64,000 nt of DNA from Mimachlamys varia (Eukaryota > Mollusca > Bivalvia > Pectinida > Pectinidae), in NCBI GenBank assembly GCA_947623455.1, contig OX392542.1, forward strand, positions 14,205,625-14,269,624. The letters run 5' to 3'. The position numbers and the translations under genes were made by a program. Numbering within the stretch: position 1 is the first letter of the stretch; every line of letters starts with the position of its first letter. The notes under the pieces are model-generated. The model was given only the letters and a program-made list of their open reading frames with translations. It was not told the DNA's origin and did not search any database. Below, one piece after another: positions 35,881-46,799 of this stretch.

Positions 35881-36824
35881 AATGTGTAGATGATCTGTAT
35901 GTAAATAATAAGAGACACAGCTGTACTGTTAAAGCTACAAATAAGTGAAGGTTAATTACCACAATTGATATACTTGCTTCATGGTTTCAAGTACACTTTT
36001 TCTCGTATGGATATATAGATTTTTTATTTTATTTGAAGATTTGACTAATTATATTGTCTCTTTATCACTGAATTTTTATGGATATCAAACTTCACAAATA
36101 TACATGAGAATTCAAATTTAAAAAGATGAAGGTATAATTATTATGTAGGTATGTATACATATGAAATGTTTAATAAATTTAGATATGTGATAAATACTCT
36201 TCAGGACACAAAAATAGTACTATATCATACTTTGTAATATTTCCGGTAAAATGCAGTATTATCTATAGATAATTTATATTACATGTATCCTCTTTATGCA
36301 CTTTGTACTTGGAGTTCAAGGTAACATTCAACATTGTGAGTTCACATAATGACAATATCAAAAGAATGCCCTATATATTTCTGTAACAGATATGGTTGAT
36401 ATATAAATGTCTAGTCCCTGCCTCTGGATACCAGAAACAGGAAGGTTTCCAACTTTCATCTCTGTTCAATAATCAAAAAAGGATCAAAGATCCATGTCCC
36501 AGGAGATTGCTATAAAAGACCTACGTATACATGATCAATATCTGATGATCATTAGATTTTAATCATCATGGCTACTAGCCCGAGTTTCCCCTGGCCCTGA
36601 CAATATATCTGGTTTTGGGCCTCCACATCAGACACCTATCTGTCAAAATGTCTTAAATTTGGTGTTAGCTAGGCCTTAGGAATCTTGGGCTACATGGCTA
36701 TGTCCTTTCAGATAATAGATTTGATGACTATTGGACTTTTTTTATAACTGATGATAATAAGATTTTTGTTACGGCCATAACCCAGGAAATCACAGAAAAT
36801 GATAATTTAATTTCAATCATGACA

Positions 36825-37590
36825 TTACTATGTCCCTAGAGATCACAGATTTGACGATTATTAGATATTCATCATGGCTATGTCCCTGGTGATCACAGAT
36901 TTGAGGATAGTTAGATTTTCATCATGGCTATGTCCCTGGTGATCACAGATTTGAGGATAGATAGATTTTCATCATGGCTATGTCCCTGGTGATCACAGAT
37001 TTGAGGATAGTTAGATTTTCATCATGGCTATGTCCCTACTGATTACAGATTTGAGGATAGTTAGATTTTCATCATGGCTATGTCCCTGGTGATCACAGAT
37101 TTGAGGATAGTTAGATTTTCATCATGGCTATGTCCCTGGTGATCACAGATTTGAGGATAGATAGATTTTCATCATGGCTATGTCCCTGGTGATCACAGAT
37201 TTGAGGATAGTTAGATTTTCATCATGGCTATGTCCCTACTGATTACAGATTTGAGGATAGTTAGATTTTCATCATGGCTATGTCCCTGGTGATCACAGAT
37301 TTGAGGATAGCTAGATTTTCATCATGGTTATGTCCCTGGTGATCACAGATTTGAGGATAGCTAGATTTTCATCATGGCTATGTCCCTGGTGATCACAGAT
37401 TTGAGGATAGCTAGATTTTCATCATGGCTATGTCCCTGGTGATCACAGATTTGACGATAGTTAAATTTTCATCATGGCTATGTCCCTGGTGATCACAGAT
37501 TTGACGATAACTAGATTTTCATCATGGCTTTGTCCCTGGTGATCACAGATTTGAGGATAGCTAGATTTTCATCATGGCTATGTCCTTGGA
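36825..37590 (-). repeat. 50-bp minisatellite overlapping the OTUD3 stop codon, about 15 units
   Basis: On the + strand the unit runs TTTGAGGATAGTTAGATTTT, CATCATGGCTATGTCCCTGG, TGATCACAGA. Read on the OTUD3 strand each unit contains GACATAGCCATGATGAAAATC followed by TAG or TAA, which is the last seven codons of OTUD3 plus its stop. The unit nearest the gene (37561-37588) is the real coding end; the rest are 3' UTR. A four-unit pattern (GTTAG, GATAG, GTTAG, then a CTACTGATTACAG variant) occurs twice (about 36880-37080 and 37080-37280). Confidence 0.92.
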
Positions 37591-40500
37591 GACAACAGTT
37601 ACAACACCTTCATCCTCAGAGTCGGGCTGATCATGGGTTGGGGTTATTCCTAGAAGTCTTTGTTTGTGACGTTCCTCTGCTCTTTTCTTCTTTTCCAGTT
37701 TCTTCTGTTCTTTCTTTTGTTTGTTAGATATGGTTATTATGCTCTGAAATAGATAGAAGATAACTTATTAAGTTTTCAACTGCCTGACATTTACATACAG
37801 GATGATCTGAAAGGCATCAATAAATTAACATCAGTTAGAATAGGTTTATTCATACTTCTGAATTTTAAACTACATATTTTTGAGATGTACATATATAAGA
37901 TACTGTGTCTATTAGTTACTTTTATTTGCTGGGGATTTACTTTTGCTATATTCATGACCAAATTAAATACCTGTGAAATATAACACACTGTTTAGACTAA
38001 TTTCCATGAAAGAACAAATAATCCCAGCACAGTGCAAAATTTTATACCAGTGATTATTATAAGCCCCAAAATGAAAAAACACGAAATTTTTCCCTCACGA
38101 AATTAAACGTCAACTATAGTGTAACCTGAAGATCATTTCATTTGATTTGATATGAAAAAAAAATAATGTAATAAAGAAATATTTACATTTAATGAAAACT
38201 TTGTACTTACCTTAGCACTCTGAGTTTTGGGCCGTGCCCCACTGGCAGAGCTGAGTGACCCGTAGCCAGAACTACCCCCGTAACTGTTGTCGCGCGAGTG
38301 TATGGGTGTGAAAGTGCCGGCCTCAGACGAGACACCGCTGTCAGTGGAGGTTACTTCAGACGGTCCTGAGGAGGAGTAATCCTGTCCTCCTAGATTACAG
38401 AAAATTAAAAAAAATATATATTGGTTAAATTTCCACATCTTAGTAAAGTATCTTTGGACAGAATTGTAGGGTTGAACTGATTGATAATATGATACATTTT
38501 TTGAAATACATCAAAAAATATTTCTAACATAAATGAGCAAAGTGCATGGTTCATTAAGTAACTATAACTTGATGCTATTTATCGTAAATGCTAGAAAGAT
38601 GAAATTAACTTTTCTGTGTAAACACTGTTTACAAATATGTGCTATGCTTAGTCTCACTAACAAAACGAATTTATAACTTCATATTAACACTCTAATTTTT
38701 AGCATTAAAAAACCTAGTATCTAAATCTATGTCCCTAGATAAGGAGTGTGACAATCTTTAGACAGATGAATCTATTAAAAGACTTGTGAGGATATATTAA
38801 CACTGTACAAGGTAAGGGGAGATAACTCCAGTACAACTATAAGGGAGCGCGTACATAGCTGGCCTACCTTCCATCTCCATGAGTTGTAGAAGCTGACTGA
38901 TAGCCAAGTCCACATCATACTGGCAGTCCATCAAGGTCTGTGTTACCCGCATTTCATCCTTTACAACAACACAAAGTGAAACATGAACAACATCTCTGCC
39001 ATTTAATGGTCTTCATAACATTATACAGATAGTAATTAACAGTCTAGGTAATAATACTGTTTGCAATTTTCATATTGACCGTATCAGATTAATTTTACAT
39101 AGTGATTTTAAAACAACAGCAAAAATGAAATAACTCTGAACGAAATCTTAATACATGCATGAACTCATCAGCTTTCTTTTATGCTTCAAAACGACGACAA
39201 AATGAAGGGGCCTTAGACTATTTCTTATAACTGCTATCGGCACAATGTTGTGTCAGGAAAACTAGGAGCATTTAATTTTCCTTCTTGAACTTAATTAAAA
39301 ATTGCAAATTGTATATGTGCCCCAATTCCTCTACCAGGGCTTTTTCTTGGTAAAATGAGAAAAGGCCCTTGAGTGAAATTGGGAAAAATCATTGTTATAT
39401 CTTTCCGTGAATAAATATAATCTATATATGATATTAAACTGCAAAAAGACATTGTTTTTGTCTTCATTGTTAGCAGTGCACACATTTTTATTACATTTTC
39501 ACATAACTTTGAGAAAATTACAGCCTGAAAATTAGACTCGTTAACCAATTAAGAAAATAAATCTGAAAATTCAAACCAAAATCTAATTGGGAATGGGGCC
39601 TTATATTGGCCCCTGAGAGACCCTATAAAAGGCCCTGTTTACCTAGAAGTAAAGGTAAATGATTCACCTGGTAAGGTTGACTAAAGACATTGCATTTCAC
39701 CTTGGTATTTCAAAGGTACATACCACACATCCGGTCGCAGCCATCACTTCATATTCTATACTCTGTTCGTCCCTCAGTGCGGACACCACCCCTTGTTCTC
39801 TGACCTCTTGCTGACCTTGGACACCAGACGATGTGTTGATCTTCATGGTCGGACGTCCAGACTTGTCAGACCCACAGTCAACCTGTGGAGGATATTGAAA
39901 ACAAAATTAGAGAAACATTGTGTAGTTTTTAAATGTTGTTCATCTATCTATGAACAGATTTTATTTATATCTATGAACAGATGTTGTTCATCTATCTATG
40001 AACATTTACAGGCTTCTCATAATCTGGATTACAAGTTTCAGTTTATCAGTTTTTCTGCACTGAACTGAAGCTTCCACAAAATGGTGATACACACTTATGT
40101 AAACAGTTTTACAGGTTCATTGTAAATATATTTCGCATGAGGCATTTTGGCCTTTAATTGACTCCTGTTCTTGAAATCGACTTGTGAAGTATGGGAGAAA
40201 ACATCAGATTTACTCTAGTAGATATTTTACAAATGTAGCGTTTGCTCTTGATTACAGTCGAAACATTTTTAAGTGGTTTTGACTTGCATGCCGCATTTGT
40301 GTGATACAAACGTTCTCGTTCAGCTTTATGCCAAGTTTGGTCATTAAGATCTACACTCAACTTTTAGTTTGTTTTCATGTTATACACTTGAAAACTTCAC
40401 ATATTAATGAGTAAATTAAATTTAGTCATGTGGTTCATGTAAATATATTAGGGGTATGCTTACAATATCAAGTGAATGCATAGTAATATTATATTTATTG

Positions 40501-43500
40501 CCATTTTAATATTTGTTATACTTTAGGAAACAGAAGTGAGGAACTATCTAAGGGGTGCAGTGGCTGAGTGGTCAGTGTCAGACATTCTGCTACCACTAGC
40601 CCTCCAACACTGGGTCGCAGGTTTGAGACATAAAACACAAACATAACCTGTTAGAGAACTGACCTTCAGTCTAATATTGGCTTGAGATTCTGTGTTGTCG
40701 TTGAGACGCCTCACACTGGAGTAGTGATCACCATTGTGGTAGGCGATGTGTATCTGTCGAGCATTGGGGGTCGGCTTGGAAAGGCCCTGAATCTGTGAAC
40801 AAATATCATATTTATGTACATTTAAAGTAAAAGTAAAGTATTGTTGTTAATTGTTAAAACATAAAGCACACAATAAACTGCTTTGTTTAACATTCATCAT
40901 AATATAGACATACATTAATTGTACATGTATGCAATCAAATATTTTGGGTTTTTCTTAATATTCATAATATTCCTAAATGTCATGAAAAATAAGCGTTTTT
41001 TCAATCTGGTCAGGGCTGTTCCAAAATTAACGATGTAGTAAGCAGTTTTTTCAGAGACCCTAGAAATTTAATATAAGGAATGGTTAGGCAGATCTAGTTT
41101 TAACCCAACCACCCATGATATGTTAACACAGGTGCCTTCCATCTCCCCCACACTATTATATCACAGAATAACAGTATGATTAACACTAGCTAGAAAACTT
41201 GAAACACCTTTAACATTGTTTAATATATAAACTTTATATGATATCAGTATGTTTAAAGCAGTCTATAGACACATTAAATTTTTTAACACCTAACACTTTT
41301 TTATATTATGTTATTTCATCTTTCAAAAGAAATCAAGACTTTCTTTCCAGCAATGATTTGTTGAGGTTAAAGTCATTGAAATAAAAATGTTGTTTAAGAA
41401 AATACAGTTGAACCCTATCATCTCGAAGTCGATGGGACTGTGGTAAAACTTCAAGTTAACTGAGTTTTCGCGTTACACGAGTTTGAATGCTAGTGTAAAG
41501 CTTGGTCGGGACCGGAGAAATACTTCAAATTAAACGGGGTCTTTGAGTTACACGAGTCCAAGATAACAAGGTTCGACTGTGTTTCGTGTACATAGTTTCA
41601 GTGTGTGTGTATGGATAGCAGTGCGAACATGTACCATTAAACACTGTTGATTTTCCTTAGGGGTATACATACCAGCAGGAAGGGGGAGCTGAGCTGATGG
41701 ATGATTACATTGACCTGTTGGAGTCTAGCAAACGCTACGATGGCATCATTTCCTGCGTATGTACCAATTTTTCGTAGATTCTGAACTGAAATAAGATAAA
41801 AGAGAAGTTATCATACATCGCAGAAAACGTTCAATTTACAAATTTATTTGATTTAAAAATTTTAATTGGTAAAAAAATTAATTGTTTCTTGTTTGCATTT
41901 AACGGCCAATCAACAAACAAAGTAATTTAGGGCCAAGCTGGTTTTTAAAAATTCAACCGAAGTTTCTACAGATCTGGATAGGTTGTTATAATGTGTGCAC
42001 ATGTAACATAGCTTAAGTCTGGTAGGTTTTGAGTTCTGGAGTTACATGGTAGGATAGAGTACACAATCATACATCAATTCTCAGGGACAATGACTGTTCA
42101 CACCTAATTAACTTCTCACACTCAATCTTATAAATACTTGCTCCCTCTGTGCTCCATCAATCATTTTTGATCATTTTATGCCACGTTTTTATAACATATG
42201 TATGTATAAACTTCTGGTTGTAGTCGTAAGTAGCATTAGGTGAAGTCAATTGATGACTAAGAGCTACCAAGGGTCATTAGGTGCTTAATCAGATTTAGGG
42301 ATTAGAGCCAGCTTAGAGTAAAATGTACTATTTAGGTTTCAGAGGGGTATAGGGTAGAAGGGCTTAAAGTTTAGATGGGTTAGGTGTAGAGTGAGTTAGA
42401 GGATCCAGGAGTGATGTTCACAGGTCGGAGGACACATAGAGGGTCTCTTTGGTGTTAGGGGTCAGGGGTTACAAGAGGGAATATTATCAGAGTAAGGGGT
42501 TAGGGGTAGAGGGACTTAAACGAACCAGGAGTGATGTGCACAGGTTGGAGGGCACATAGAGGGGCTCTTTGGTGTTAGGGGTCAGGGATAGAGGGAATCA
42601 GAGTAAGGGGTTAGGGGTACAGGGACTTAAATGAATCAGGAGTGATGTGCACAGGTTGGAGGGCACATAGAGGGGATCTGTGGTTTGAGGGGTCAGGGTA
42701 GAAGGAACCGGATTTTAAGGGGTAAGTGGTAGAGGGATTCAGAGTTTAGGAGGTTAGGGGTAAAGGGACTTCGTGGAAATAGAAGTGAGGTTCAAAAGTT
42801 GGAGGGCACATAGAGGGGCTCTGTGGTTTTAGGGGTAAGGGTTGTAGGAACCTGCGTTTAAGGGGTAAGTTGTAGAGGGATTCATAGTTTAGGGGGTTAG
42901 GGGTAAAGGGACTTCGTGGAAATAGAAGTGAGGTTCAAAAGTTGGAGGGCACATAGAGGGGCTCTGTGGTTTTAGGGGTTAGGGGTAGTAGGAACCTGCG
43001 TTTAAGGGGTAAGTTGTAGAGGAACTTAGAGGAACAAGAAGTGAGGTTCACTGGCTGGAGGATGAAATTGGTGGAGGGGTTTTGTGGTTTTTGGGGTCAG
43101 GGTAGAAGAATTTATAGTTGGGGGTGGGGGGTTAAGGTAGAGTGAGATAGAGACCAAGAGTAAGGTTCAAAGGTTGGAGGGCTTGGATAGAAGGGTTCTA
43201 AGGTTAGAGGGGTCGAGACAGAAGGGTGATAGAGGGATTCAGAATTTTGGGATCAGAGGTAGACTGATCAGAAGGATCATGAGTATGGTTCAGAGTTCAA
43301 AGGGCTTAGGCAGAAGGGGTCTGAGGTTAGAACAGTCAGATATATAGAAGGGGTTCATATACAGGCTAAACGGCTGGTGCAAGGGTTCGATAAAGCAATA
43401 AGAATATTAAATGTCTATACAATGACACAAGATAATTTATTCATTTTAGGAAGAGATTGATGGGTAGTGTTTACTGGTACATAATTTGATGTATCATATA

Positions 43501-45638
43501 GCTCAGGTGTTATAGACCTTCACGGGATAATTCACCTAAGAAATTCAGACATCAGAGGAGTTACAAACGATCAGTGATAAAATTGTTTCAAACTTTCAGG
43601 TAATTCATGATTAGATGATTATGAAAGAGCTAGAGCTAGCATAACATTTTAAGAAACAAGAATTCCACGGAAGTGGATGTGTCGCCTGCGCAGCAAGTTG
43701 GGAGATAAGTTTTTAGGAGCTATCTATGGATATGCATTGTATCAGTTCCAAGTGGAATAGCAACAGTGACCTTGACCTTTGACCCTGAAAAGCAATCCCA
43801 AGCGAGCACTTTTGGTAAGGAAGCACTGTATGAAGTTTGAGTTTGATTGGCCCAGGAAAAGTGATTTTCTATTTATAGTAACAGTGACCTTGACCTTTGA
43901 CCTTCGACCCTGAAAAGCAATCTGAAGCGAGCACTTTTGGTAAGGAAGTACTCTATGAAGTTTGAGTTTGATTGGCCCAAGGAAACTCAAGTTATCGCAT
44001 GGAAACAGAATTTCTATTTATAGCAACTGTGACCTTGACCTTTGACCCTGAAAAGCAATCCCAAGCCAGCACTTTTGGTAAGGAAGCATTGGATGAAGTT
44101 TGAGTTTGATTGGCCCAAAGAAACTCAAGTTATCGCACGGAAACTGTTGGTGCAGACGCCGCCTTCGACACCGCCGACATAGTGATCCCTATATGTCGCC
44201 TTTTCAGGCGACACAATAAAAAGTGGGTTTGATTTACCAATAGACTTAGGAATATTCAGGTTAGATAAAGAACAGGTAATCAAATGGCATGAACAAGGAT
44301 AATTAGATGGTAATAGGCAAGAACTAATTCAACCTGACTGAAGTCATGATAGTTTTATCAGTATACAGATCCAAAATCATTGTGATATTAGATCACATTT
44401 TCAGCTAGAACTTACTGTGTCTATCAAACGGTACATCATCCTCCACAAAAGGTTCAAAGTCTTCCCGGTGCTCCGACATGTAGTTAACAACATCATATCG
44501 ATACTTGAAGTGGTTCCTACCGTGACCCTCCAGTTGGTCCCCCAAAGCTCGGAATAAACAATTCCTATAAGAAATTGATACGTACACTTAGCACTAAACA
44601 CCAATAATGGACGAATAATGGATGGTCTGTTGATAAATTGGCTCACAAGTCTTTTATTAAGCTGGTGTTACCATTTTTCACTTAATAAGTGCCATCAGAC
44701 AATAGTTGCATTTACTGCGAAAAAAATGCTGTAATAATGATATTATGTACATGTACATTAAATTTTGATATAGCATTCTATCTAATTTTTCACTTAGTCA
44801 GCCCGCAATTGCAAGCTGTTTGCGATGTGGAAATGTTCGCTCTGTGGTGTTTTGCACAGTGTACCTGTATTACTATTATATACAGTTGGAATGGTGAAAT
44901 ATGTTCGCATGTGGATATATTCACAGAGATTTAATGCCAGCAAAATTAGCGAAAATTTCCAAACCACAAAAAATTCAACTTTTACAGTATACAATTTATA
45001 CGATCAATAAATTAAAAAAATGATTAAAATGATTTACAGAAAAAGTCTTAACAGATGCTTACTACTAGTCCTATGCCACATAGCTAATATTTCTGTATGT
45101 GTGTATGCCTGTGTTTGTTTAGGATGTATTGTGTTCTGTTTGAGTGTTTGTAGTGGGACCTTGCTTCATACGATATCACTGATCGTGTCATACAACCTCA
45201 TTTGAATGCCAGACCATTTGATACTCCACCTGGGTTGTTGGAGTTGTGTGGGCTGTGGGCAGGAGAAAAAACACTTTCTCCGAACATTCCAGATGTAAGA
45301 CGACTTAAGGGATTAAATCCTGGCCACCTGCGTGGAAGGTCAGAGCGTTAACCACACAACTGGCCACCTTGACAGCTAGGATATATATTGTACATTTTTT
45401 GTACATTTACTTACCCATCTCCTGGTATATCCCTTAGTTGAAGACCAATCTTGCCAAGCTGCATCTTAAAACTTGGAAAGTTTTCATCATCGGTTAAGTA
45501 CGATGCTACCTTCCTCTCACGTCTGTGCTGCTCTCGTACAGCCCGCTCCTCACGCTTTCGTGACACAACATCCTGTCGGTAGTGCTGAGACTTCGTCATT
45601 CTCGGATCATAAACGTACCTGACTCCCCTCGCAGACAT
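37561..45638 (-). CDS. OTUD3: OTU deubiquitinase OTUD3, eight coding exons, 408 aa
   Basis: Exons in gene order: 45638-45415, 44564-44416, 41785-41673, 40792-40664, 39882-39724, 38958-38868, 38389-38211 and 37743-37561. All phases fit and the total is 408 codons plus stop, close to human OTUD3 (about 398). The OTU domain (~residues 60-193) has the catalytic box [18 protein letters not shown] with Asp74 and Cys77, the [11 protein letters not shown] stretch, and the catalytic His185 in [12 protein letters not shown]. Residues ~244-288 form the UBA-like helix bundle (ATGCV...[16 protein letters not shown]). Exon 7 is Ser/Gly-rich; exon 8 is a basic tail ([20 protein letters not shown]) resembling the vertebrate C-terminus. 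OTUD3 cleaves Lys6/Lys11-type ubiquitin chains and is reported to stabilise PTEN in mammals. The chosen ATG gives MSARGVRY; the frame stays open upstream to an acceptor at 45668, so a noncoding first exon is expected. The last codons lie in a 50-bp minisatellite. Confidence 0.95.
40546..40632 (+). mobile_element. tRNA-like SINE head fragment in OTUD3 intron 4
   Basis: TGGCTGAGTGGTC resembles a Leu/Ser-type tRNA A-box and GGTTTGAGAC a decayed B-box 60 bases later. There is no full cloverleaf. Confidence 0.45.
41404..41580. mobile_element. MITE family B, copy 2
   Basis: Ends ACAGTTGAACCCTATCATCT and AGATAACAAGGTTCGACTGT are inverted; the interior matches copy 1 at 35116-35283 in the same orientation. 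It lies in OTUD3 intron 3. Confidence 0.8.
42300..43380. repeat. G-rich degenerate tandem array in OTUD3 intron 2
   Basis: About eight units of ~110-145 bp carry GGGGTTAGGGGTAGAGGGAC, then AGGAGTGA.GTTCACAGGTT, then GGAGGGCACATAGAGGGGCT. The + strand is strongly G/purine-rich with closely spaced G runs (for example 42895-42910), so G-quadruplex structures are possible. OTUD3 is transcribed from the other strand, so its pre-mRNA would be C-rich here. Confidence 0.85.
43679..44214. mobile_element. Non-autonomous element with GTGTCGCCTG ends and three internal repeats
   Basis: GTGTCGCCTG (43679-43688) and CAGGCGACAC (44205-44214) are exact inverted termini. Inside are three ~130-150-bp repeats, each with CAGTGACCTTGACCTTTGAC, CTGAAAAGCAATC, GCACTTTTGGTAAGGAAG and GAGTTTGATTGGCCCA. 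The right end also folds on itself (TGTCGCC...GGCGACA). There is no coding capacity; it sits in OTUD3 intron 2. Confidence 0.75.
44785..45000. mobile_element. MITE-like repeat, copy 2
   Basis: The counterpart of 12920-13190, sharing TATGTTCGCATGTGGATATA and AAAATTTCCAAACCACAAAA in the same order. Confidence 0.55.
45040..45375 (-). mobile_element. tRNA-derived SINE-like repeat, copy 2, in OTUD3 intron 1
   Basis: It shares the CTCCACCTGGGTTGTTGGAG block with 21300-21660. On the minus strand the head (about 45375-45310) has A-box-like TGTGGTTAACGC and B-box-like GGATTTAATCCC, as expected of a tRNA-derived promoter. Confidence 0.6.
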
Positions 45639-46281
45639 GGACACACGACTAAGGACTACAGCTGTCCCTGTAAATAGAAAGATACTGTTAAAATTCAGTA
45701 ATAAACCCTGGAGTACATAAGAGTTTTAAGTGAAGGTTTTCTGTACGGAAGTGTTAAATCTCAATGGAGGATGCCACCTTGTAGATAAAAACATTCCATT
45801 TTGTTCAATCAATCAGTCTAAATAATGCAGTACTTTATAGTGTTAGCATCAATAAAAAAAAAAGATTGACAGTAGTACTGTATATACACCATATTTTTAT
45901 GGAATCCTTTAGCTGATTACTGTAGGGATGATCAGAACCATGCACATACACTAAAACAATTAAGTCCAGGAAATCACATTCACAGTTTCATAAATAGATA
46001 ATTAGAAGAACTTCTATTATGAAACGACAAATCAATATAAGACACTTTCATTTAAGGAAACCAGATTCCCATCATGAGTGGTTTTGTGTTGTTTACTAGT
46101 TAATTTCATCTTGTCAAGACACATGGTGATCTTGTATGTATCAATTGTTCTGTTTCCTAATCAGAAATCCCTTTTCTGTGTCTACACGAGCCTGTTATTT
46201 GCTGTTAACTCAAATATAGCATGTCCAGGGCTTATGTGTGTCTATTGAGCAGGAAGGCAGTTAATTATCAAATATCTGAGG

Positions 46282-46796
46282 TATTATTTCTTTTTCTCTG
46301 CAAGAGCTGCCTTTTAGACTTATTTTTGCATGGTTATCAACTGGATTTTTTTCATAATTTTTCAGAATCCCAAAACATTTCCTGAAGTTTCGTATATTGG
46401 GCCTTTAAGCTAGATGAGGTGTCTGACAAAAGTATTGATAATAGGAAGGCAGCTCTTGCAGAGAAAGAAATAATACTTCGGCTTGTTGAACCACACCTGA
46501 AATATTTTCAGTTCTTTGGATTATTTCTTGTTAGTTACCGCTCAGAATTGAAAATATTTCAGGTGTGGTTCAACAAGCCGAAGTAAATAGAAGACAGTTC
46601 AAAATGGACGCATGTTTCAAATACCGAGTTTCAACTGCTGCTGTACAAACAAGTTAACCGCGTAAGAATTCATCTTGAATATTGCTGATATCAGTTAATC
46701 TTAACTAAATCTATAAATACATGTATAATACGTTATAAGGCTTGATTTTCGCTTTAAGTTTTGCCAAAAGTTACGTATATTGGGCCTTTAAACAAA
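46282..46796. mobile_element. MITE family A, copy 2, rearranged with inverted segments
   Basis: The right half (about 46585-46796, to the terminus TACGTATATTGGGCCTTT) is a normal copy. Its left half lies inverted upstream (46312-46411, ending GTATATTGGGCCTTTAA). Between them are a perfect 36-bp stem (46475-46510 with 46549-46584) and an outer pair (46282-46312 with 46447-46475). It looks like two partial copies that inserted or recombined head to head. Confidence 0.75.
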
Positions 46797-46799
46797 ACG

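Larger units (their letters stand above)
32000..36824. other. Convergent 3' region between the EF-hand gene and OTUD3, no gene seen
   Basis: I find no convincing exon in this AT-rich 4.8 kb apart from small repeats listed separately. A minus-strand AATAAA at 32852-32847 could end a long OTUD3 3' UTR, but closer signals exist too (TTTATT on the + strand near 36015-36030). The 116-codon frame at 32016-32366 has no early ATG and no motif I know. Confidence 0.4.
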
